20,718 nt of DNA. Origin: a virus. The DNA lies in IMG/VR virus record IMGVR_UViG_3300020455_000108, positions 1-20,718 of that record; one strand, written 5' to 3'. The translations under genes were made by a program, and so were the position numbers. Positions 13,453 through 20,718 of this stretch are shown here, piece by piece (the first letter of the stretch is position 1; each line of letters starts with the position of its first letter). The notes under the pieces were generated by a model. The model was not told the DNA's origin. It made no database searches and was given only the letters and a program-made list of their open reading frames with translations.

Positions 13453-15120
13453 ATGGCAGAGAGAGTACTCAATATCTCTCCAGCTGAACGTGAGGCACTA
13501 ATTAGAACTGTTCTTGCCGAGGCTGGTGGAGAAAATCCTATTGGTCAAATTGCAGTAGCTAATGTTATTCTTAATAGAGTTAAGTCTGACCGATACCCTA
13601 ATACAATCCAAGGTGTTGTTAGTCAGGATAAACAATTCAGTTCCTATAAAAATGAGTTGTGGAACTCGGACCTCAATAGTCCTGATGCTCAAAAAATTGT
13701 CCAGAATGTTGACATGCTTTTGAGTGGCAACTGGCAAGGTGGTGACCCAACACAAGGTGGTACACATTTCTATAGTACCAAAATGATGAAAGATGCACCT
13801 TACTGGTGGGAAGGTGAATCCCAAAAAGGTTCGGTCCAGATAGGTGGTCACAAGTTTGCCAAGGGTGGACTGAAGAACAGTCAGGAGAAAGATGGCTGGA
13901 AATTTGATTTAAGCTCATTACTTGGTAGTCCAGCTGAGGCTAGTACAATCCAAACTGCATTAAATAATGACCCACAGAACAAAGCCTTTCCAAATAAATT
14001 TATGAACTCTGATAAGAGTATCTCAGCTACGATTATGGATATTCCTGAATGGCTTATTCAGTCTGGAATAATGCCACCAAACGCAAATCAGAATTATGCA
14101 AATTTTCGTCAGACAGCAAACATGCTGATGGAAGATGGAAACATGGTTCCAGTCGATAACGACAGAACACAGAATATGCCTGATGTCGATTACGAATTTG
14201 ATGCTCTTACAATTAAAAATCCAAATAAGGGAAACACTATGGTTGATACAAATATTGATGGGGGGTCGGACACAGAGTCTGACAAGCCCTTTCGATTTAC
14301 TGCTAGTCAGTCTAATCTTCTTGCTAATCTTAGTAGGGGTTTGCTTACGCAACCTGATATATCGAGTGCTCTGGCTAAGGCACAAGAGCTGACTCAGGAC
14401 CAAACTTTTGGCAATACTCAATTTGCTCAAAAAGGTTTTTCAATGGGTCAGACTTATATAGACCCTATGGGTCAAACTTATGAGGCTGTGTTTGATAAAG
14501 CTAAAGGTATGATGATGTACAGAAATACATCAACTGGGCAAATGCAAGCAACGATACCACCAATGTCTAAGCCTTATTCCCAAAGTGGTGAGGCTAGTTT
14601 TGCAGTAACATCTGGTAAGAGCCTAGCTGAATTTCAAACAGCTATTTCTGGCATACCTAATCAAATGCAAAACATTAAAAGTTTAAGAAATCTTTTGGCA
14701 AGTAGTGGTGAACAATTTGTCGGCACAACTCTGGTGAATAGCATAAGAAGAAGTCTTGCTACTAACTTTGGTCTAGAATTTGGTGGTAGCCTTGATGATC
14801 TTACTGAGGCTAATCGATCTTTAAAAGACATGATGGTCGAAAGTGCTAAAAGACTTAGTGGTCAAGGTCAGATTACTGAGAACGAAAGAGAAATGCTTAA
14901 ACAAGCTATTGCTAACATAGATACGATGACACCAGATTCATTAAGAAAAGTTTTAGATATGTTAGAAAAAGGTCTTGAAGGTCAAATGTCAAAATCTGAG
15001 GCTTGGTTAGCAAGTGGTCTACGACCAAATCAATGGTCCGATTGGTCACACAGATGGGATTTAAAAAAAGCACAAAGAGAATTTAAGAACGCATCTGATA
15101 TCTTAGACGAGATTGATTAA
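13453..15120 (+). CDS. Virion protein with N-terminal SleB-like cell-wall hydrolase domain
   Basis: Residues about 10-140 match the SleB/CwlJ-type cell-wall hydrolase pattern: LIRTVLAEAGGENPIGQIA, then VANVILNRVKSDRYPNTI, then VVSQDKQFSSYK, then THFYSTK and PYWW. Glu23 in the AEAGGE motif is the likely catalytic acid. Such enzymes cut peptidoglycan glycan strands. The remaining 415 residues are Asn/Gln/Ser-rich and end in charged helices (EREMLKQAIANIDTM and on to the C-terminus), unlike an enzyme and more like an ejection protein. It has 555 residues in total and lacks a signal peptide. Two bases separate it from the previous gene. It is likely the counterpart of the T7 ejection protein that carries a murein hydrolase at one end (gp16), but with an unrelated catalytic fold. 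Its job is inferred from domain and place. Confidence 0.8.
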   Translation: MAERVLNISPAEREALIRTVLAEAGGENPIGQIAVANVILNRVKSDRYPNTIQGVVSQDKQFSSYKNELWNSDLNSPDAQKIVQNVDMLLSGNWQGGDPTQGGTHFYSTKMMKDAPYWWEGESQKGSVQIGGHKFAKGGLKNSQEKDGWKFDLSSLLGSPAEASTIQTALNNDPQNKAFPNKFMNSDKSISATIMDIPEWLIQSGIMPPNANQNYANFRQTANMLMEDGNMVPVDNDRTQNMPDVDYEFDALTIKNPNKGNTMVDTNIDGGSDTESDKPFRFTASQSNLLANLSRGLLTQPDISSALAKAQELTQDQTFGNTQFAQKGFSMGQTYIDPMGQTYEAVFDKAKGMMMYRNTSTGQMQATIPPMSKPYSQSGEASFAVTSGKSLAEFQTAISGIPNQMQNIKSLRNLLASSGEQFVGTTLVNSIRRSLATNFGLEFGGSLDDLTEANRSLKDMMVESAKRLSGQGQITENEREMLKQAIANIDTMTPDSLRKVLDMLEKGLEGQMSKSEAWLASGLRPNQWSDWSHRWDLKKAQREFKNASDILDEID

Positions 15121-15195
15121 TCTTTTTATCGTTATCTATTTCATCTGTTTAGCAGTCCAGATCACAATGCTGGTCTATCTTTATAAGGAATAATT
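15121..15195 (+). other. 75-base non-coding gap
   Basis: No gene is seen. It is T-rich and has only weak pairing (CCAG with CTGG around 15157-15173). It ends in the ribosome site ATAAGGA before 15196. I see no terminator. Confidence 0.7.
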
Positions 15196-17979
15196 ATGTT
15201 TCAAATACCATTGTCAGGCGAAGGAAACCAAAACTGGCTCCAGCCACATATGGCTCATGCTCAAAGTCAGAATTTTGATTCTGTCATGCAACCTGACTTT
15301 CAAAAAAAGATACAAGGCTATACTGAAGATGAGCTAACAAAAAAAATTGAAAAATTATATCAGACAGCTCCTGATGAAACCTTTATGCTCAAAGCTCTTG
15401 GTTATGAACTTTGGAAACGTGGTGGTCAGGATAGAAAACCTAGCTTTATAGATAGCTGGGAAAAGCAAATATCCGAATATCAGAGTGCAGATAAAAAAAA
15501 AGAAGAAGGTGGAAAAGAGTCTCCACTTAAAACAAATACCTCTTGGTACAATACTATTAAACAAGCAATGGATAATCCTACTGAGGGTTTAGCCAGCACG
15601 TTTAAGGCATTTGGCTGGGATGGTACATCTGAGTGGTTCTCGGACCTTATAGAGCAAGATGAGAATTATAAAAATGCTTTTGAAGGGTTTTTAAATGGTG
15701 ATGGATTTAGAACTGGATTTGATGTTACCGAATTACCAAGAGCAACTTTAGAACAATCTGGTGATTTAGTTACCAGTATTTTGACCAGAACTGTAGGTCT
15801 AGGAGTTGGAGCTGGTATAGGTGCATTAATTGGTGGTCCAGCTGGTTTAGCAATGGGTGCAACTATAGGAGCTGTAAGTGCTCCAGCTGGTTTTGCATTT
15901 GTTAGACATTTAGGTCCAATTGTTTGGGAAAGAGCCAAAAACGATGGTCGGCAATTTCCAAATAGAGAAGATTGGGCATGGGCAATTGGAACATCAGCTG
16001 GTATCGGAGTCATGGAATCTATCGGTGTCAATTATGGTGTCGGTATTGCGAGCTTTATTAGAAAAATGTTTACCGAAGGACTTACTGAAGGTCTACAGTC
16101 CTTTACTGAGCAAGTAGGTACAACTTTACAAACTGACAAAGGTTTAAATGTAGAACTCAAGCAGATTCTAGCTGAGGCTACATTAGGTGCATCCTCAAGA
16201 GGTGCTGTCGATGCTACTGTTTCTACAGCAAAGAATGTAGCAACTTTAGGCAAATCAGGAGCTGATGCAAAGTCGGCTCAACAATTTCGTCAAGATCAGG
16301 ACCACTTTAAATCACAAGTTCGTGTAGGTCAGCTTTTTGAAAATGAGGTAAATTCTTTAAAAAAAGCTCAAAAATTTGAAAAAGGTTTTGTAGGCGAAAA
16401 TCGTGTTTTTAAGAATTTAAGACAAAAAGTAAAAGATCAATATTTAGCTACAATTCGTTCTTTAGTTGATAATGGTTCACTGGACCCAAAAGAAGGTGCT
16501 GAATTAAGAAAACTTACTGGCTTTGCATTTAATACTCAAAGAGCTGTAGGTGATCAAGAATTTGCTAATGCTATAAATGTTTTAGAAGGTACTAGTTTAA
16601 ATGACGAGGCTAAAAATACTCTTATTAATTCATTAAGAGATTTAGACAACGTCAGTGAGGCAAGTGTCTCAAAAAGAAACAGAGGATTTTTTCAAGAAAT
16701 TTTGACCTCTGGTGGTCGTATGATTGGAACTGGTGCTCCACTTACAGCAATAGGTCCAGCTGGTGCTTTAGCTAGTATTGGTGGCTATTCAGTTGGTGGA
16801 AAAATCGGTGGTTCTATTGGTGCTGGTATCGATAAATTAACTGGTCTACATACACCAGTCGTATTGAAAAGATATGCTAAAAAACGATCTTATTTAGAAA
16901 GCCAAGGTGTAGATTTTGGTAACACTTTAGGTGACCTTACAAAATTAGCTAATGAGGCTCACCAAGGTAAAAAATTTATCAATAAAGCCAAAATTCAACA
17001 AGTAATTGCTGAGGGTCGAGCCAGAGCTGAAAGAAGAGCTAAAAATAATGAAGGTCTCGGTGGTTACGATTTTAAAATATTTAACGAGGTAGGTCTTAAA
17101 CCAGCTGAGGTCGATAAAGCATTAGAGATACTTTTAGCTAATGGCGAGGTTGAACAAAGTACAGTTGATAAGTTCTATGATGACCCTAACCTATTCATGG
17201 TTAATGATGAGGGCATTAGATCAAGAGAAGGATTAAATCTTTTAGATAAACTAAAAGGTCTAATGCAAGAAAATGGTCTAGCAGATTTCACTGATTTAGA
17301 AATCTCATACGAGCCAAATCAAGGTCCAGTACGAAAAGAAGGTGAAAGATCAATTGTTGGTGATGGTAAACCTAGATATCCAAGTGATAAATTTAATTTA
17401 GCTTTATCCAATATGGGTCCTCTAGAAACTGACCCTGATATTGGTCCAGCTCCCTCATTAGGTGGTGCTGAGGCTGGAGCTGGTTTAGGTGCACCACCAC
17501 TTGGTGGCTATAAGGATTTACAGAATGAACCAGTGGGTTCTAAAGTCGAGCCAGTATCCAGAAAAGCCTTTTTCACTAATCATGCTGGATATTCAGCTGA
17601 CCTTAAAGAAAGAGCTACTGAAATTAAGAATAAATTAGCTTATGAGGCATCAGCTAGAGGCAAACAAGAACGATATACAAATGCTGTTAACAACATCATG
17701 AGTGCTGAGGGTATTCGACCTGATGTTAAAAGCTATTTAGGTTCCACATTGTCTCCTATTGTCGATTTTCCTGACTATAAGTCTGCAAAGTCATTAGCTG
17801 ACCTAATAGTTGGTAATTTAGATATGAATGAACGTGCTTTAGTATTGCCACATTTAAACCAAATATTGGCTGAAAAAAAAGGTGCTCCCAAAGGCACATT
17901 AGATAACCAGTTTGAAGGTATTAAGCCAAATGCAAACTGCGATTTATCAAAAATTTTAGGAAAAAAAGGTCCTAGATAA
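15196..17979 (+). CDS. Large putative internal virion protein with glycine-rich membrane-type stretches
   Basis: A 927-residue protein, the largest in the window. Residues about 195-237 are a long Gly/Ala hydrophobic stretch (VGLGVGAGIGALIGGPAG and on), 260-290 a second (WAWAIGTSAGIGVMESIGV), and 505-548 a third (GAPLTAIGPAGALASIGG). Helical charged regions lie between them, and the C-terminal 250 residues are Pro/Gly-rich and then charged. These Gly-zipper-like stretches fit a protein that inserts into the membrane as an ejection channel, the job of T7 gp16 (1318 residues). T7's hydrolase domain is not found here; a hydrolase domain is on the previous gene instead. No enzyme motif is seen. 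The call is inference from size, place and composition. Confidence 0.65.
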   Translation: MFQIPLSGEGNQNWLQPHMAHAQSQNFDSVMQPDFQKKIQGYTEDELTKKIEKLYQTAPDETFMLKALGYELWKRGGQDRKPSFIDSWEKQISEYQSADKKKEEGGKESPLKTNTSWYNTIKQAMDNPTEGLASTFKAFGWDGTSEWFSDLIEQDENYKNAFEGFLNGDGFRTGFDVTELPRATLEQSGDLVTSILTRTVGLGVGAGIGALIGGPAGLAMGATIGAVSAPAGFAFVRHLGPIVWERAKNDGRQFPNREDWAWAIGTSAGIGVMESIGVNYGVGIASFIRKMFTEGLTEGLQSFTEQVGTTLQTDKGLNVELKQILAEATLGASSRGAVDATVSTAKNVATLGKSGADAKSAQQFRQDQDHFKSQVRVGQLFENEVNSLKKAQKFEKGFVGENRVFKNLRQKVKDQYLATIRSLVDNGSLDPKEGAELRKLTGFAFNTQRAVGDQEFANAINVLEGTSLNDEAKNTLINSLRDLDNVSEASVSKRNRGFFQEILTSGGRMIGTGAPLTAIGPAGALASIGGYSVGGKIGGSIGAGIDKLTGLHTPVVLKRYAKKRSYLESQGVDFGNTLGDLTKLANEAHQGKKFINKAKIQQVIAEGRARAERRAKNNEGLGGYDFKIFNEVGLKPAEVDKALEILLANGEVEQSTVDKFYDDPNLFMVNDEGIRSREGLNLLDKLKGLMQENGLADFTDLEISYEPNQGPVRKEGERSIVGDGKPRYPSDKFNLALSNMGPLETDPDIGPAPSLGGAEAGAGLGAPPLGGYKDLQNEPVGSKVEPVSRKAFFTNHAGYSADLKERATEIKNKLAYEASARGKQERYTNAVNNIMSAEGIRPDVKSYLGSTLSPIVDFPDYKSAKSLADLIVGNLDMNERALVLPHLNQILAEKKGAPKGTLDNQFEGIKPNANCDLSKILGKKGPR

Positions 17980-17994
17980 ATTTAAGGAAATTAC

Positions 17995-20028
17995 ATGTCT
18001 CAAAGGTCTAAGACTTGTCCATTTGATATGGATGGTGCTCTCGAATATTTTGGTGATTTTACCAGAAAAGTCAAAATGCAGAATTTATATGAAACTGTAC
18101 CTACCCTTAACGATGTAGATTTATCAGAATTAATAGATAAAAAAGCAGTTCCTATCATTGCAGACAAAACAGCTGGTGGTTTTACATTTAATGGAACTTT
18201 TGAAATTATAGCTGACCCAACTGAAGGGCAAGGTGGAACTACTTTTGCTTTATTTCAGCACAATGCTGATGAAGGTGTCTTATGGGCAAATCAAGGTAAC
18301 GCAATAGCTGGTAAAAAATTTGCTAATGCTCCTGATTATGGAGTTATTGTGGTTATGGGTCAGGACAGCCACCAGTCTAATGCAACTGTGTCTCAGCATT
18401 ATATGTCAGCTGTTATGAACGCATTAGAAACTGGAAAATTAGACAGTGCTAAACTCAAAGAACTTAGTCAGTTTGTTAGAGAAAATGCATACCAAGGTAA
18501 AGACAATCCATTTGAAGATTTACAGAATATGCCTGATATGGATTCTCCTGAATTTAAGCCTTGGTTACAAAATGAATTGGGTAGTTTTGAAGATACCAAA
18601 AGATTAATGGAATTACTCAGTAGATCAGAAATTAAAGACTTAGATGTTTTACCAAATTTAGATGCACTTTTAGAAAATACCAGAGATGTCCACCAAGATG
18701 GATTAGACTGGGGTTCTTCAGCCTTATTAGTCAAATTTGATAGAGAAGGTTCTGTAAATGCTGATGGCACTCCTAAGACTTTAGAGCAACATGGAGTTCC
18801 ACCTCATAAATCTTATAAATATGGAATAAAAGGTGAAGTCATAGGTAAGTTTGGCAGACCCATACACTGGACCTCACTTTGGGGTGATTTTACCGAGTCA
18901 TTTTTGTATGGGGGAAATCCAGAATACACAGTTGGTACTGGTAAAAACCAAAAAACTAGAGTGGGAGTTAGAAATGAACTTAAACCTATTTTCAAAAAAG
19001 ATGAAAAAGGAAAACTTATCAGAGACAGTGAAGGAAACAAAATTGAAACTGGTGAGTTCATTAATAAAGGGGGTAACCTTACCGATCAGGAAATTATTGG
19101 GTCTAGTGGCAGACGTAGTTATGAGCTTAACATGCCGATTACAACTCTTACTAAAGAACGTATCGACATTGCCAAAACGAGTCCTTTCAAGGCTATCAAA
19201 TCGCAAGAACAATTAAGAGATGTTGTAAATGCTGGTGTCGGTAATTTTATCGACAAAAAAGTACCAGCTAATCAAGATGGTATTAGTACATCAGTAGCTA
19301 TTGATAATATTAAATTTTCAAATGCCAGAGGTATTCATCAAATCAAACCAGAAGATGTCATGATATTGTCAAAAACCAAAGATGGCAAAAGAGCTTATAA
19401 ATGGAAACCCAATATAAATATTTTTGGTCTACCAATTGGTGGTTCAGGAGCTGGTGCAAGTAATCCAAAAGCAATGTTTGCCATTGTAGATACTGACACA
19501 CAAACAATAACTGGTGTTGTTAATAATAAACGTAATAACGAATACCTGACACCAGTATTAATTCTTAACGCAGTGGATAAAGGAGCTAGACATATCGAGT
19601 TTCCAGAGTTCAGTGTTACAACCGATACTTTATTAAATAGGCTAGGCTTTAGGAGAGTAGATAATGGTCAAGGAAAAGTTAGATATAGCATTGCCGATAA
19701 TGGCGAACTTGATGGAAACAGAGTACAACAATATTTTGACCAAGGTCTCCGAGGTCTATCCCTCGAAGATGCTAAACAATATGTCGCAAACAGAGATAGA
19801 GGACTTGGGGAGAGACATCAGCTCCTTGATAAACTCTTTGGGAGTGGATCTGCCTATCTCGGCAATAAAGGAAATGAAGGTGGCTCAAGAGACCTATTTC
19901 GGCAACAATCCCTTGCGAACACTCTTCTCGAAACCTCGATGATGTCACCTGAAGAGGCTGGTCAAATAAATGTAGACCCAGCATTAATTCAGCAAGCTCA
20001 ACAACGAACTGGATTATTGAATGAGTAA
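17995..20028 (+). CDS. Large unknown protein, possibly virion-associated
   Basis: A 677-residue protein with no confident family. AAGGAAA precedes the ATG and the gap from the previous gene is 15 bases. It has no signal peptide, no coiled-coil fibre repeats and no tail-fibre-type N-terminus, although it sits where T7 has its tail fibre gene. A region around residues 495-560 (VLILNAVDKGARHIEFPEF, then LLNRLGFRRVDNG) looks like the end of a GNAT-type acetyltransferase fold, as seen in large multi-domain phage polyvalent proteins; this is a weak resemblance. The N-terminal 130 residues look globular (FALFQHNADEGVLWANQGN, YGVIVVMGQD). The C-terminus (SMMSPEEAGQINVD) is helical and overlaps the terminase small subunit gene by 8 bases. 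Confidence 0.6.
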   Translation: MSQRSKTCPFDMDGALEYFGDFTRKVKMQNLYETVPTLNDVDLSELIDKKAVPIIADKTAGGFTFNGTFEIIADPTEGQGGTTFALFQHNADEGVLWANQGNAIAGKKFANAPDYGVIVVMGQDSHQSNATVSQHYMSAVMNALETGKLDSAKLKELSQFVRENAYQGKDNPFEDLQNMPDMDSPEFKPWLQNELGSFEDTKRLMELLSRSEIKDLDVLPNLDALLENTRDVHQDGLDWGSSALLVKFDREGSVNADGTPKTLEQHGVPPHKSYKYGIKGEVIGKFGRPIHWTSLWGDFTESFLYGGNPEYTVGTGKNQKTRVGVRNELKPIFKKDEKGKLIRDSEGNKIETGEFINKGGNLTDQEIIGSSGRRSYELNMPITTLTKERIDIAKTSPFKAIKSQEQLRDVVNAGVGNFIDKKVPANQDGISTSVAIDNIKFSNARGIHQIKPEDVMILSKTKDGKRAYKWKPNINIFGLPIGGSGAGASNPKAMFAIVDTDTQTITGVVNNKRNNEYLTPVLILNAVDKGARHIEFPEFSVTTDTLLNRLGFRRVDNGQGKVRYSIADNGELDGNRVQQYFDQGLRGLSLEDAKQYVANRDRGLGERHQLLDKLFGSGSAYLGNKGNEGGSRDLFRQQSLANTLLETSMMSPEEAGQINVDPALIQQAQQRTGLLNE

Positions 20029-20524
20029 TGAAATAAATCCATTAACCAATAGAAAACGCATTGTAAGAATGAAATCCAAAGTGCGACCTCTTGAGGAAGA
20101 TGGAAAGCCAAAAAACATTATGGCTTGGCGAATGAAAAATGACCCTGAATTTGTCAAAATGATGCATAAAAAGCAACGAGATAAAAGGACAAAAACTGGT
20201 CGCAAAATGGGTGTTCCCAATGGGGTTACAGTTACTCAATTTCGTAAAAGTCAAAAAATTGCAAAAAAAGAGGCGAGGATTATCGTGAGTAAAATTACAA
20301 AAGCTGATGAAGATAATTATGCAAAAGAGGCATTAGAGACTAGTGTCGAAATTTTGCGTACACCTGAACTTAGTGTGGACCATAAATTAAAATCAGCAAA
20401 GATTATATTAGATTTCACAAAGTCTAGACCAGCAACCACTACTGAGCTGACCATACACAAAGCTGAGGCTTTTCTGGAAAGTGTATTAGACTCAGAGGAA
20501 GATAATGGACAAAAAATTAATTGA
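20021..20524 (+). CDS. terS: Terminase small subunit
   Basis: Probably recognises phage DNA and loads the large subunit for packaging. It has 167 residues. The N-terminal 95 residues are very basic (IVRMKSKVRP, KKQRDKRTKTGRK), suited to DNA contact. The C-terminal part, EALETSVEILRTPELSVDHK, then LKSAKIILDFTKSRPATTTE, then KAEAFLESVLDSEED, has the pattern of small terminase subunits in T7-like and marine podophages, where a helix KxxAAKxxLDFTKxxPA precedes a short acidic tail. It starts inside the preceding gene and overlaps the large subunit start by 20 bases, the usual TerS-TerL order. Confidence 0.8.
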   Translation: MSNEINPLTNRKRIVRMKSKVRPLEEDGKPKNIMAWRMKNDPEFVKMMHKKQRDKRTKTGRKMGVPNGVTVTQFRKSQKIAKKEARIIVSKITKADEDNYAKEALETSVEILRTPELSVDHKLKSAKIILDFTKSRPATTTELTIHKAEAFLESVLDSEEDNGQKIN

Positions 20525-20718
20525 AGTTCGTAAAAGATTACGAGAAGATTTTCCACTTTATTCAAAACATTCATTAAAAATCAGAACTAAAGATGGAACC
20601 ATTGAGCCACTTATTCTAAATCCAGCACAGAAAATTTTACAAAAAGCTGTCGATAAACAATTAAAATCTGAAGGTAAAATTAGAATAATAATTTTAAAAG
20701 CTAGACAGCAAGGATTGT
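20505..20718 (+). CDS. terL: Terminase large subunit (3' partial)
   Basis: Start of the ATPase-nuclease that packages phage DNA. The visible 71 residues run to the window's edge without a stop. They include LNPAQKILQKAVDKQ (the adenine-binding or Q-motif region of terminases) and end in IIILKARQQGL, the beginning of the Walker A loop of the large terminase family. AGAGGAAG lies just upstream of ATG 20505, inside the small subunit gene. The ATPase core and nuclease are beyond the window. Confidence 0.9.
   Translation, partial: MDKKLIEVRKRLREDFPLYSKHSLKIRTKDGTIEPLILNPAQKILQKAVDKQLKSEGKIRIIILKARQQGL

Noticed and set aside
15121-15195. Terminator or promoter in the gap before the large virion protein
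   Set aside because: Only four-pair stems and no T-tract or conserved promoter-like sequence; read-through is likely.
15666-16253. Minus-strand open frames opposite the large virion protein, and similar ones elsewhere
   Set aside because: They mirror real + strand genes, have no ribosome sites or recognisable domains, and reflect the Gly/Ala-rich coding strand.
18851-19216. + strand 121-residue frame inside the 677-residue protein gene
   Set aside because: Out-of-frame shadow of a longer continuous gene with no ribosome site or domain.

Overview
The window is a contiguous piece of an AT-rich, T7-like podophage genome. Every gene I can support is on the + strand. Genes are packed tightly, with stop/start overlaps or gaps of a few bases, except at three non-coding gaps: 10905-11019, 11895-12325 and 15121-15195. 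The evidence is a single-subunit phage RNA polymerase followed by a T7-type replisome, with primase-helicase, family A DNA polymerase, endonuclease I, 5'-3' exonuclease and an SSB-like protein, then virion ejection-type proteins and terminase. The AT-richness, the adenosylcobalamin-dependent ribonucleotide reductase and the general gene set recall marine phages of Alphaproteobacteria, such as pelagiphage or roseophage relatives. The host is inference; no host gene is present.

Layout. (1) 1-2111: RNA polymerase, cut by the window's left edge. (2) 2123-8831: replication and recombination block with SSB, endonuclease I, two small genes (one with an HTH), primase-helicase and DNA polymerase. Inside this block lies a small zinc protein, a two-TM protein that is a holin candidate, and an M15 endolysin-like peptidase. 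A DUF3310 protein and the 5'-3' exonuclease close it. (3) 8800-11894: class II ribonucleotide reductase, several small proteins and a short SAM-dependent methyltransferase. (4) 11895-12325: a 431-base non-coding junction with a candidate promoter, a hairpin plus a strong intrinsic terminator (together resembling a small-RNA gene), a tRNA-like fragment on the minus strand, further hairpins and a (GTT)6 tract. (5) 12326-20028: four large virion-type genes. One starts with a SleB-like cell-wall hydrolase domain and one has glycine-rich membrane-type stretches. (6) 20021-20718: small terminase subunit and the start of the large subunit, cut by the right edge.

How it fits together. The phage polymerase would transcribe the later blocks. 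The replisome copies DNA using nucleotides from degraded host DNA (endonuclease I, exonuclease) and from the B12-dependent reductase. The ejection proteins open the envelope at infection, and the M15 peptidase with the TM protein would lyse the cell. The portal, scaffold, capsid and tail-tube genes that T7 places between its replication and internal-virion genes are absent here, so the morphogenesis order appears rearranged.

Points most worth checking: the small-RNA-like unit at 11924-12023, the minus-strand tRNA-like fragment at 12097-12146, the shortened thioredoxin-binding region of the DNA polymerase, the apparent absence of GAAGC/GCTTC, and the rearranged structural order.
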